NCBI GenBank assembly: GCA_963750255.1
Contig: CAVVPZ010000005.1
Span: forward strand, 1 to 64,000
Source: DATLED01 sp963750255
GTDB taxonomy: Bacteria > Actinomycetota > Acidimicrobiia > Acidimicrobiales > CADCTF01
Reading direction: 5' to 3'
Length of the DNA stretch: 64,000 nucleotides
Part shown: positions 52,028 through 61,325 of the stretch, one piece after another
Layout: every line of letters starts with the position of its first letter
Position numbering within the stretch: the stretch's first letter is position 1
The notes under the pieces: model-generated
The model's input: only the letters and a program-made list of their open reading frames with translations
Database searches by the model: none
Told to the model about the DNA's origin: nothing
Program-made: the position numbers and the translations under genes

Positions 52028-52648
52028 CCCAGGCCTCCTGGCAGTCTGTTGCGAAGGTGTACGTCCACGGTCTCCTGGAACGGCTGGGGACCAGGGTTGG
52101 AGTCGGCCACAACAGTGATCCGCATTCGAATCGTGCAGTTACCGACGTCGGTGGCCGTCGTCGAGGAGTCGTTGTAGAGGTCGCGACCGCTCTCACCGAA
52201 GTACTGGAAGAGCTGGACGCCGGCTGTGTTGTTTCGTACGTTCTTGATTCGCGTTCGGGACGACGACGACCGTCGCCGTCGGTGTGTTGTTCGACATCAC
52301 GTCGCGTCGCAGCGTCTGGTAGGTCGAGCCCGCCGTCGTCGAATAGACCCATCGGACTACCGTCTTCGAGGCGCTCGTTCCGATCTCCATCTGCACCTCG
52401 GTGGCGTAGCGGGTCTTGGTCGCGAACACGTTCATCGGATTTGAAGCACGGACATCCTTCGCCAGATCGAGAAGCACGAACCGGACGTCCTGCTCGTTGT
52501 CGATCAGAGCCGAGGCTCGCTTCTCGCCCGCCGTGAGCGACTGGAGAGTGCCGAGGAAGGCAGCGAGTACCAGCAGAAGGAGGGCCGAGACGATGGTCAC
52601 CTCGAGCACCGTGGTGCCTCGCTCGTCGCGCGGCGGTCGCCTCAACAC
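52018..52648 (-). CDS. PilW-like minor pilin, one frameshift
   Basis: Prepilin-like protein with a type III signal: DERGTTVLEVTIVSALLLLV, with the predicted cut after Gly and Glu at +5 of TTVLE. The rest includes RFVLLDLAKDVRASNPMNVF, typical of PilW/PulJ minor pilins. After a break near 52210 it ends GPQPFQETVDVHLRNRLPGG. The GTG at 52648 overlaps the PilV-like stop, and the end overlaps the PilX-like gene. Confidence 0.8.
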
Positions 52649-53934
52649 TGGTTTGCATTCGAACTGCGGCTGCTGACCTTGACGTAGGCACACACCAGCA
52701 ACGAATGCGTGGCGGTCGTAGCCGTGGCGCCGTCGTAGACGGTGAAAACGTGCTGGCCGACGGCCCAACCTGAGGCACCATTGGTCAGCGCTTGGCCAGC
52801 GAAGTTCGTGCCCGAGCCCGTCAGGTTCCATGGCGAGCCCGGGTCAGCGACGTTGGCGGAGTTCTTGGAGTAGACCCGATAGCCCCCCCCGCACGAGCCG
52901 GTCGCAGCGAGCGTGAAGTTGAGGTCAACGGTCATGAGATTGCGCCCGCTTTGCGGACCCGTACTCGCCGTGAGGTAGGTCTTCGTGGTGCTCGGCGGCG
53001 ATGCGGTCGTCGAGAGGTTGAGACCGCTGATCGTGCAGGCGCCCGACGCGGTAGCCGTCGTTGCCGAGAGGTTGTTCGACGCGAAGGACTGACCACCGTC
53101 GATTCCGAAGGCGTATACCCGGAAGTAGTAGGTCCGCGAGGCCGACAGCGTCGTGACTGGGTAGGTCGTGTTCGAGGCAGGGATGTTTGAGCTCGACTGC
53201 AAGCCACTGGCGAACGCCGAGTCGTTGGCCCATTGCACGAGGTAGTGATCGACGTTGCCACCCGTCGTCGGAGCCGTCCACGCCAGATTCACCGTCGTAT
53301 AACCCGCCGGAACTGCTGGCGTCGTCGCCGAGTTCAGGGTCGGCGATCCCGGGGGTGAAATGACGGCGGGCGACGTCGTCGATGGGGTTCCGTTGTTCTG
53401 GGCGCCTGTGTACTGTCCCCGGCCGCCGGGGTACACGATCGAGGTACTCCGAAGCTCATGGTCGCCCGTGTCATTGGCCCACGCCACAAAGACGGTCGTC
53501 TTCTTGTAGGCCTCCGCTCTCGTGATCGAGGCATTCTCTTTCGCGTCGACCCAGGTGATATGGCGCCGGACTGTGAACTCGCGGCTGGCAAATGTCTCGG
53601 TGGTCAGCGGCGCGAAGACCGGGGTCTCCGAGACAGGAGTCGTCGCACCTAGGCTGACCGTCGGAGCGCCTTGATAGGTGCTGACGTAGTCGCTCTGATC
53701 AGCGTAGAACCCGACCTTGGTGTACGGAACGGCACGCATGGCCTCAATCTCGCGGATGGCGAGGGCGGCGGCCTCGGTGCGGGTGTTGGTGTTCGAGGCC
53801 GTACGTAGCCCGGCATAGAAGACCGGCGTAAGCCCGACCATGATCAGGCCGAGGAGCGTCAGCGACACCATGAGTTCGACCATGGTGAAGCCCTCGTCTC
53901 GACAGCTCGTCGGATTGGTACGCGCAAGCCCCAC
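52642..53934 (-). CDS. PilV-like minor pilin with a fibronectin type III domain
   Basis: Protein of 430 residues with an intact frame. The prepilin signal is CRDEG, then FTMVELMVSLTLLGLIMVGL (cut after Gly15, Glu at +5). A pilin-like region (about 16-180) is followed by a fibronectin type III-like module (about 190-290: YTTVNLAWTAPTTGGNVDHY, SASRTYYFRVYAFGIDGG) and a Cys-bearing C-terminal domain. The size is about twice that of a usual minor pilin. Ser/Thr-rich linkers could be glycosylated. It is first in the operon that continues to aroQ, and divergent from the O-antigen-ligase-like gene. Confidence 0.82.
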   Translation of the reverse strand: MGLARTNPTSCRDEGFTMVELMVSLTLLGLIMVGLTPVFYAGLRTASNTNTRTEAAALAIREIEAMRAVPYTKVGFYADQSDYVSTYQGAPTVSLGATTPVSETPVFAPLTTETFASREFTVRRHITWVDAKENASITRAEAYKKTTVFVAWANDTGDHELRSTSIVYPGGRGQYTGAQNNGTPSTTSPAVISPPGSPTLNSATTPAVPAGYTTVNLAWTAPTTGGNVDHYLVQWANDSAFASGLQSSSNIPASNTTYPVTTLSASRTYYFRVYAFGIDGGQSFASNNLSATTATASGACTISGLNLSTTASPPSTTKTYLTASTGPQSGRNLMTVDLNFTLAATGSCGGGYRVYSKNSANVADPGSPWNLTGSGTNFAGQALTNGASGWAVGQHVFTVYDGATATTATHSLLVCAYVKVSSRSSNANQC

Positions 53935-53974
53935 GGCTCCTTATCGGCACGACCTTCCGATCCCGAAGGTGTCC

Positions 53975-54009
53975 TTGGACGGCCTTGCTCCGTCGATAGA
54001 GTGTCGCCC
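53975..54009 (+). promoter_or_regulatory. Leaderless promoter of the O-antigen-ligase-like gene
   Basis: TTGGAC (53975-53980), a 16-bp spacer and TAGAGT (53997-54002) form a good promoter. The GTG at 54010 is 7 nt further on, where transcription should begin. This argues for GTG 54010, not GTG 54001, as the start codon. The divergent PilV-like gene starts at 53934, so the whole intergenic region is under 80 bp. Confidence 0.6.
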
Positions 54010-55732
54010 GTGGCTGAGCGGTCGCTTCAATTGTGGGCGGTCCCGGCGTGGGTCGTGCTGCTCATGGTCGCTGTGTCACCGACTGTCGCAGCGTCGGTCT
54101 GGACACCGAAGGCTGCCCTGCTGCTCCCCGTGGGCCTGGGTGCGGCGGCCGCAGGCGCGGCCACCCTTAGACATCGACGATCGTCGACCGAGGCCTTCCT
54201 TGTGGCGTGGGTATGTCTGGTGGCGATAGCCACTGCGCTCTCCCCCCGCCCTCTCCAGAGCCTTGTTGGCGAGTACAACTGGGGTACGGGGCTCCTCTTC
54301 GTAGTCACGATGGCGGGTTGCTATTTCCTCGCAGCTCGTGGGATCGCCGACCCAGGTCGGACCGAATTGGCCCTGATCACCGGAGTTCTGGCGAACGGCA
54401 TAATCGCAATCGTCCAACGGTTGCGATTTTCCCCGATTTTCCGTTCGTCTCCGATGGCCGATCGTCTGGCCTGTTGGGCAACCCGGTACATCTCGCCACT
54501 AGTTCCCTCGTCGGCCTGGCGCTCCTCGCTGCCCGCCTGCGACAAATTCGTTCTGGGAGCCGAGGTTCGCCGGCCGGAATTATCGCAAGCGTCGCCTTCC
54601 TTTCCTGTGCCGTGCAGCGGGGCACTCGCCTCGGACTCTTGCTCCTAGTTCCGCTTTGCGCCTGGTGCGCAATCCATGTTCGGCGTTCGCTAGCGCTTAT
54701 TTTCATCGGGGCGGTGACGCTCGGATCGCTCGTTCCGTCCGTGCTGCCTGCTACTGACAACGACACTTCCGGCTTGAGTCGGCTTGCCACAGCGAGCACG
54801 TCAGGAATTTCCTCAAGGGCCGGCACCTGGTGGAGCGCAAGATTCGCCGTCGCGGCCCATCCCTTGTTCGGCGTCGGGCCCGGCCGCTACCGAGACGCAA
54901 CACTGCCCCGCCGGACCGCGCAGCTGGCCATGGCCAAACCCTGATGGATATTTCGTCGATGCGCACAACCTCTTCGTTGAGTACACCGTCACGTCGGGGC
55001 TTCCTGCCGCTGTCGCCCTTCTGGCCTTTCTAACGATGGCCCTGAGGCGAGCTCTCCCCCATCAGGTTTTCGCCTGGCGGCCTTGTTCGGCTTGACAATG
55101 CACTTCCTCCAGCCCCAGTCGGTGAGCACGACCCCGTTGTTGTTTCTACTTATTGGCCTCGCTGCGCGGCCCCTCCCCAGCGTGCCGGTTGTCGCCCTCC
55201 CATCGTTGCGACTGCGCTGGCTTCAGCAATTGGACTCGGCTGCGCAGTCGCGCTGTTGGTCGGTGACTTCGCACTGCAGCAAGCGAACACGGAAACGTCA
55301 GTCGCTTGGGCAACCCGAGCGAATGCACTATTGCCGTTCTGGCCAGAGCCCGCGTCGGCTTTGGCCTCGGCACACGCCTCCTCCTCGATTGGCCCCGATG
55401 GCAAGGACCAGCTCCTAGCTGCTTTGCGCTGGCATCGAGCGGCAGTCATCTCGCGGTCCCCGGCAATCCGGCTTTGCGAAATGAGTATGCCGACAGACTG
55501 CGTGGGTCAGGCCGGTTCGTCGAAATATCTCAGGCCTATAGGGACGCTCTCGCCATCACGCCTTACTCCCTCCGCGCTCTGAACGGCGCAGCTCGCGCCT
55601 CAATGGACGTGGGTGATCCGGACGATGCGGTCAGCTACGCGAGGCGATCCCTTCGACCTCGCACCAGATCAAGCGCCTATGAGGAGCCTTCTCAGGAGGG
55701 CTCTTGCTGAACCTGATGCGGCCGGGCCCTGA
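54010..55732 (+). CDS. O-antigen-ligase-like membrane protein with TPR tail, several frameshifts
   Basis: Multi-pass membrane protein. Hydrophobic segments include AVPAWVVLLMVAVSPTVAAS and GLLFVVTMAGCYFLAARGI. The Wzy/WaaL-type loop is recognisable in PVHLATSSLVGLALLAARL, AHPLFGVGPGRYRDATLPR and DAHNLFVEYTVTSGLPAAVA. The C-terminal part is TPR-like (AYRDALAITPYSLRALNGAA, then DPDDAVSYARRSL). At least five frame changes occur. In one frame the end is at 55710; in the more TPR-like frame it is TGA 55730-55732, inside the terminator loop. Such proteins transfer polymerised or single glycans, here perhaps to pilin. This is inference from location. Confidence 0.75.
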
Positions 55733-55747
55733 GGGCCCGGCCGCTTT
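55718..55747 (+). terminator. Intrinsic terminator, 12-bp perfect stem
   Basis: GCGGCCGGGCCC-TGA-GGGCCCGGCCGC forms a perfect 12-bp stem with a 3-nt loop, followed by TTT. It ends the O-antigen-ligase-like gene on the plus strand and may also stop pilA transcription from the other side (pilA stop at 55780). The loop TGA is the probable stop codon of the ligase-like gene. Confidence 0.85.
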
Positions 55748-55779
55748 GTGTCCGTGATGCTGCTAAGTACGGCTGTTTT

Positions 55780-56286
55780 CTAGAATTTATCGGCGGTGCA
55801 GGTGCTGAAGTCCGTCGGCTGCGTGTCGGTTCCGGGCATGTACTTGACGGCGCCCTTGTAGTCAGCGCAGATCCCGAAGAATTTGCCTGAAGCGCTCCGG
55901 GACACGAGGAGCACCTTGCCGCTCGCGGTCGATGCCTCGGTGCCCGGCAGGTCCCCGCTCCCCTTGATTACCAGAACGTCCTTCGAGACTGAGGAGGAGG
56001 TGAGGGCAGTGGCCGTGTGGTTCAGGCTCGGCTCGGTTGTGTTCAACGAGGTGAAGGTCACCGACGAAAAGATGCCGTCAGTGTCGGTGGCGATCGTCTT
56101 GGCCGCCGTAAGGCTGTTGCGGAGGTCGGACTGGGCGCCACGATCACGGGCCCGGTCCTGGGCGCCGAGGAACGTCGGGATGGCGATGGCAAGCAGGATG
56201 GCGATGATCAGCACGACGACCATGAGCTCGATGAGGGTGAAACCCTCATCCTCACGCTCGATGCGCTTGCGAAGCGTTGCAATCAT
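55780..56286 (-). CDS. pilA: Major type IV pilin
   Basis: Pilin of 168 residues. The leader MIATLRKRIEREDEG is cut after Gly15, and the mature start is FTLIELMVVVLIIAILLAIA with Glu5. The globular domain has the alpha-beta loop with many Ser/Thr residues (VTFTSLNTTEPSLNHTATAL) and two cysteines near the C-terminus (FFGICADYK and FSTCTADKF), which should form the disulfide D-loop. I start at ATG 56286; longer readings run into the riboswitch leader. Its own transcription unit carries a c-di-GMP riboswitch, which marks it as the regulated, probably major, pilin. Confidence 0.94.
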   Translation of the reverse strand: MIATLRKRIEREDEGFTLIELMVVVLIIAILLAIAIPTFLGAQDRARDRGAQSDLRNSLTAAKTIATDTDGIFSSVTFTSLNTTEPSLNHTATALTSSSVSKDVLVIKGSGDLPGTEASTASGKVLLVSRSASGKFFGICADYKGAVKYMPGTDTQPTDFSTCTADKF

Positions 56287-56374
56287 TAGAGGTGGTTCCC
56301 TTTCGATAATGACAATGGATGTTGCGAGCCCGTGTCCCACCTCTTGGGCCCCTCCGGTCATCACCGGTGTGAGT

Positions 56375-56468
56375 CCTCCAGGTAGCCCGGCTGACCGCCC
56401 CCCTCCAGATATATGGGGTGAGGTCCCGTGGCATTGCGCCCCCGCCTCTCAACGGGTTTGCCTTTGTC
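56375..56468 (-). promoter_or_regulatory. GEMM-I (class I) cyclic-di-GMP riboswitch
   Basis: The pilA leader RNA has the GEMM-I layout. AAGGCAAACC opens it, a CCCGUU/GGCGGG stem is capped by a GAGA (GNRA) tetraloop, and GGGCGCAAUGCC follows. A second, longer arm encloses CACCCCAUAUAUC, and the element closes with CAGCCGGGCUACC. These match the conserved ligand-pocket segments (GGCAAACC, GACGCAAAGCC, AGC-GGGUUACC). The 88 nt between the element and the pilA ATG contain a small CCGGU/ACCGG hairpin that may be part of the expression platform. No clear promoter was found upstream (56469-56579 holds no gene). Confidence 0.85.
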
Positions 56469-56579
56469 AAGAGCACCTGCTCGCAGAAGTTGTATCGGGG
56501 AGCCGGCAGAGGGCGCTTGAGGCCAATTCTCGTTCGGCGACCGAATGATCCGAATGCACTAGTCAGGCCATGGACGCGA

Positions 56580-56607
56580 CTGGGCCCGCCGTCGCCGGCG
56601 GGCCCAG
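56580..56607 (-). terminator. Strong hairpin after pilC, terminator-like without U tract
   Basis: CTGGGCCCGCC-GTCGCC-GGCGGGCCCAG is a perfect 11-bp inverted repeat 25 bp beyond the pilC stop. No run of T follows on either strand, so it may be a weak terminator, a transcript-stabilising 3' end, or both. It separates the pilBTC operon from the pilA leader. Confidence 0.55.
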
Positions 56608-56632
56608 TCGAGGTGCGGCACTCGCGTGAGCG

Positions 56633-57856
56633 CTACTGGACAAGCTTGATGATGTTGAACATCGGCATGTAGAGCGAGACGACCATGCCGCCGACGGCGC
56701 CGCCGAGCACGACGATCAGGGCGGGCTCGAGCAGCGAGGTCAGGGCGTCGACGGTCGCCTCTACCTCCTGCTCGTAGAACTTGCCGATCCGCTCGAGCAT
56801 GTCGTCGAGCGCCCGGTCTCCTCGCCGACGGCCATCATCTGCACGACCATCGGCGGAAAGATCTTGTGCTGCGTCAAGCGGCTTGTGGAGCGACTCGCCA
56901 CCCTTCACCGCCGTCTGCACGTCACGGACGCCCTTCGCCATGATGGCGTTGCTCACGGTGTCCGCCATGATGTCGAGCGACTCGAGGATCGGCACGCCGG
57001 AGCGGAGCAGACGCCGAGAGCGTGAGCGTGAACCGGGTCAGTGCAGTCTTCTGCACGAGCCCGCCGAACACCGGGACCTTGAGCTTGAAGGCGTCCCACG
57101 AGTAGCGCGCCGGCGTCGGTCTTGATCCACCGCCTGAACAGCCAGACTGCCACGCCGGCGTCGACGACGATGACGAGCGGGAGGAACTTGGTCAATCAGC
57201 GTCGAAACGCATGAGCAGGACCCGGGTCGGCAGCGGCAACGTGCCGCCCAGACCGTCATAGAGCTCCTTGAAGATCGGGACGATGAAGAGGAGCATGGCG
57301 GCCACGATCATGCAAACAAGGCCGAGCACGGCCACCGGATAGGTCATGGCCGACTTGATCTTGCCCCGGAGCTCGACCTGCTTCTCGATGGTCTCCGACA
57401 GGCGCATCAGCACGGCGTCGAGCACGCCGCCGACTTCGCCCGACTTGACCATGGAGACGTAGAGCGGGCTGAACACCTTGGGGTGCTTGCCGAGGGCCTG
57501 GGAGAGCGACGCGCCCTTCTCGACGTCTTGGCGGACCTCGACGATGACGGCCTGAGTCCGGTGTTCTCGGTCTGCTCGCTCAGGATGTAGAGCGAGCGCA
57601 GCAGCGAGAGGCCCGAGTTGATCATCGTGGCGAACTGCCGGGAGAAGACCGAGATGTCCTTGAGCTTGGGCTTCTTGGGCCCGAACAGGCTGATCTCGGT
57701 CTTCAGCCCGGCGCCGCCGGCTTTCTCGATGTCGATGGGCACGTAGCCCATCTGGCGCAGCTTGTTGGCCACCAAGGTGGTCGACTCGGCTTCGAGGGTG
57801 CCCTCGAGCATCTTGCCGCCGCGATCGCGGACTTTGTAGGCGTAGGTCTCGGCCAC
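56633..57856 (-). CDS. pilC: Type IV pilus inner-membrane platform protein PilC, several frameshifts
   Basis: GspF-family platform that couples the motor ATPases to the pilus. The first cytoplasmic domain begins MAETYAYKVRDRGGKMLEGT, with FSRQFATMINSGLSLLRSL, then VSMVKSGEVGGVLDAVLMRL, membrane segments PVAVLGLVCMIVAAMLLFIV and FLPLVIVVDAGVAVWLF, and the second domain ending EQEVEATVDALTSLLEPALI and GGMVVSLYMPMFNIIKLV. Frame changes occur near 57555, 57195, 57080, 57010, 56875 and 56820. GTG 57856 has an AAGGAG site 5 nt upstream. Confidence 0.93.
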
Positions 57857-57865
57857 GTGGTCTCC

Positions 57866-59472
57866 TTAGCGGGCGCTGCCACTGAGGCGGCGCAGGTCTT
57901 CTTCGTTGGCGCACCGCTCGATGGCGGTCTCCATGGTGATCACGCCGCGCGACACGAGCGCGGCGAGCGACTGGTCCATCGTCTGCATGCCGTACTTCCC
58001 GCCGGCCTGCATGGCCGAGTAGATCTGGTGGGTCTTGCCCTCACGGATGAGGTTGCGAATGGCCGGGCGTGGCCACCATCACCTCGGCGGCGACGGCCCG
58101 CCCCTGACCCGACCGGATCGGGAAGAAGCTGCTGGGTGACGACGCCTTGGAGCGCCGAGGCCAGCTGCACCCGCACCTGCTGCTGCTGGTACGAGGGGAA
58201 GACGTCGATGATGCGGTCGACCGACTGGGGAGCGTCCTGGGTGTGCAGCGTGCCGAACACGAGGTGGCCGGTTTCGGCCGCCGTCAGCGCGGTGTGGATC
58301 GTCTCGAGGTCGCGCATTTCGCCGACCAGGATCACGTCGGGGTCCTGGCGCAGGACGTGCTTGAGGGCCTCGGCGAACGAGTGGGTGTCCTCGCCGATCT
58401 CGCGCTGGTTGACCACCGACATCTTGTGGTTGTGGAGGAACTCGATCGGGTCCTCGACGGTCATGATGTGACTCGGCTTCGACGCGTTGATGATGTCGAC
58501 CAGCGAGGCGAGCGTGGTGGACTTGCCCGACCCGGTCGGCCCGGTGACCAGCACCAGACCACGGGGGAGGTCGGCGAACTGCTTGACCGAGGCCGGCAGG
58601 CCGAGCGTGTCGAGAGGCACGATCTCGAAGGGGATGGTCCGCATGACGGCACCGACGGAGTCGCGCTGCAGGAAGACGTTGACGCGGAAGCGGCCGACCT
58701 GGGGCACCGAGTGCGACGTGTCGAGTTCGAGATCGGTCTCGAACTTCTCCCGCTGCTTCTGGGTGAGGATGGCGTAGATCATGCGGCGGATGTCGGAGCC
58801 GTTGAGCTTGGCGAACTCGGTCAGCGGCTTGATCTCACCGTGGACCCGCACGGAGGGGTGGATGCCGACCGTCAGGTGGAGGTCGGATCCACCGAGGTCG
58901 ACGACCCGTTGGAGCAGATCGTTGACGTGCAACTCCTCCTGCGAGCCGTCGTAGGCCACGTCAGCCGGGATCCGCATCTCGGAGTCGCCGGCCGGCATCG
59001 AGATGTCGCCCACGTCGAGGGTGTCGACGGGCTCGACCAGGTCGCCGTACATGGCCGACACGAGCCGCTTGACCTCGTTGCGCACACCGATGGCGGGCCG
59101 GATGGGCCAGCCGGTGGCCGACTCGAGGGCGGCCAGGGCCTCCCGGTTGGACGGGTCGACCATGGCCACGACGAGGTCGGCGCCGTCGAGCTCGATGGCG
59201 ATGGCGAGATACTTCCGGGCCAGCTCGGCTGGGATGAGCCGGTCGACGGTGGGGTGCACCGGTGTCTGGGAGAGATCGATGAATCGGATCCCCACCTGGT
59301 GGGCGACCGCGGCCACGAGGTCCTTTTCGCCGACCACGCCCTCGTTGATGAGGATCTTGGAGAGCGGAACACCTTCGTTGGCCTCTCGCTCGAGCATGTG
59401 CTCGAGCCCGTCGCGGGACAGGACCTTTCGCTCGACGAGGAACTCCCCGAGCCGGCGCGAGGCAGCTTGCAT
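57866..59472 (-). CDS. pilT: Pilus retraction ATPase PilT with N-terminal MshEN-like domain
   Basis: Retraction motor. Residues 1 to about 150 form a GspE-N/MshEN-type module (RRLGEFLVERKVLSRDGLEH, then LINEGVVGEKDLVAAVAHQV), the family that binds c-di-GMP in MshE. A linker follows, then the PilT core from about 180: LHVNDLLQRVVDLGGSDLHL, Walker A GPTGSGKST at 311-319, Walker B DPDVILVGEMRD, and His box TGHLVFGTLHT. Standard PilT has about 350 residues; this one has about 535. An indel near 58070-58110 shifts the last 75 residues. It is followed by pilC after 9 bp. Confidence 0.9.
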
Positions 59473-59530
59473 GTCCTGAGTATCGGCACGGCAGGCCGTC
59501 GCCTGAGCAGCAAAAGCTGGACGGCGATCG

Positions 59531-61223
59531 TCAGACGATGACGCGAAGAACCTCTTCGATCGTCGTCAATCCGTTGGCCACCTGCGTGAGGCCGGCCTGG
59601 CGCAGGGTGAGCATGCCCTGGGCGATGGCCACCTTCTTGATGTCTTCGGAGTGCCCGTGTTCGACGATCAACCGCTCGATCTCCTCGGAGATCAAGAGGA
59701 CCTCGTGCACCGCGAAGCGCCCGTGGTAGCCGGTCTTGCCGCACGCCTGGCAACCGACGGCCCTGATACAGCGTCGGGAGCGAATCGGCGTCGGGTGAGT
59801 CGGCGTCGGGAAGGTCCCAGCCCACGTTCTGCAACTCGGTCATCGTGGGCGTATAGGGCTCTTTGCACTTTTCGCACAGCCGGCGGGCCAGCCGTTGGGC
59901 GACGATGGCGTCAAGGGCCGTAGCCACGAGGAAGGGTTCGACGCCCATCTCGACGAGCCGAGTAGGCGTCGATGCGGCGTCGTTGGTGTGGAGGGTGGAC
60001 AACACGAGGTGGCCGGTGAGGGCGGCCTCGACGGCGATCGTGGCCGTCTCCTTGTCGCGGATCTCGCCCACGAGCACGATGTCGGGGTCGGAGCGCAGGA
60101 TCGAGCGAAGGGCAGCCGCAAACGTCATGCCCGCCTTGTTGTTGACCTGCACCTGGTTGATGCCGGTGAGGCGGTACTCGACCGGGTCCTCGACGGTGAT
60201 GATGTTCTTGGACTCGTCGTTGAGGATGTTGAGCGTCGCGTACAACGTCGTCGACTTGCCCGAACCGGTTGGACCGGTGACGAGGATGGTCCCGTAGGGC
60301 TTTGTGAACGACGTCTCGAAGCGGTCCCGCGTCTGGGGCAGGAAACCCAGATCGTCGAGCGTCTTGACCGACGTGGATTTGTCGAGGATGCGCATGACGA
60401 CCTTTTCGCCGTACACGGTGGGCAGCGTGGCGACGCGGAGGTCGACCTGCTTGCCGCCGATCACGGCGGTGACGCGGCCGTCCTGGGGGATACGGCGCTC
60501 AGCGATGTTGATGTCGGCCATGATCTTGAGTCGGCTGATGATGCCGGCCTGGATGTTCTTCGGTGGCCGCATCTTCTCGTGGAGGACGCCGTCGATGCGG
60601 TAGCGCACCCGTAGGTCCTTCTCGCCCGGCTCGATGTGGATGTCGGACGCCCGGTCGGCCACTGCCTGGCTGATGAGGAGGTTGACCAGCTTGACGATCG
60701 GCGCGTCTTCGACGACCTCTTTGACCGAATTGAGATCGTCGTCGTCACCGAAGTCCGACGACGCCTCGGCCGAGATGTTGTCGGCCTCGGCATCCATGCG
60801 ATGGTGCTTGTCGATGGCGTCGAGGATCGCCTGACGGGTGGCCATGACCGTCTTGATCTCGGCCCTCGTGATGGTGCGGATGTCGTCGATGGCGAAGACA
60901 TTGCTCGGGTCGCTCATGGCGACAACGAGCACGCCGTCGTCCCAGCTGATCGGGAGAGCCTGGTAGCGACGGGCCAGTGTGTCGGTGATCAGCGTGGCCG
61001 CGCTCGAGTCGACCGAGAACGTGTCGAGATCGACGAACTCGATGCCGATCTGCGCCGCCAACGCGCCCATCAGGTCGGCTTCGGAGACGAGGTCCTGATC
61101 GAGGAGCACCCGTCCCAGGGACTTGCCCGTGCGACCCTGCTCATCGAGCGCGAGTTCGAGCTGGGCCTGGGTCAGCAGGCCACGACTGACGAGGAAGGCC
61201 CCGATCCGGTCGATTTCAGACAT
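59531..61223 (-). CDS. pilB: Pilus extension ATPase PilB, one frameshift
   Basis: Extension motor. The MshEN domain reads RIGAFLVSRGLLTQAQLELA, then LDEQGRTGKSLGRVLLDQD, a good match to the c-di-GMP-binding pattern. The catalytic core has SDIHIEPGEKDLRVRYRIDG, Walker A GPTGSGKSTT at 317-326, Walker B SDPDIVLVGEIRD, and the zinc cysteines LCEKCKEPYTP followed (in another frame) by a second Cys pair. The break is near 59765; the end reads LTTIEEVLRVIV. It lies about 100 bp after the DUF4388 gene. Confidence 0.94.
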
Positions 61224-61325
61224 CGTCGAGCTCGCGCTCTCTTCTCGAGCCGGGGACGGGGGCGATGGGTGCAGTATCTCCCATCACGCGCCCTCCGGGT
61301 CTCCGGTGCCCGTGAAACCGGATGA

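Noticed and set aside
56465..56470. TTGACA on the minus strand at the start of the riboswitch as a -35 element
   Set aside because: A matching -10 would fall inside the conserved aptamer (GAGAGGCGGG), which does not resemble TANNNT and would delete the ligand pocket from the RNA.
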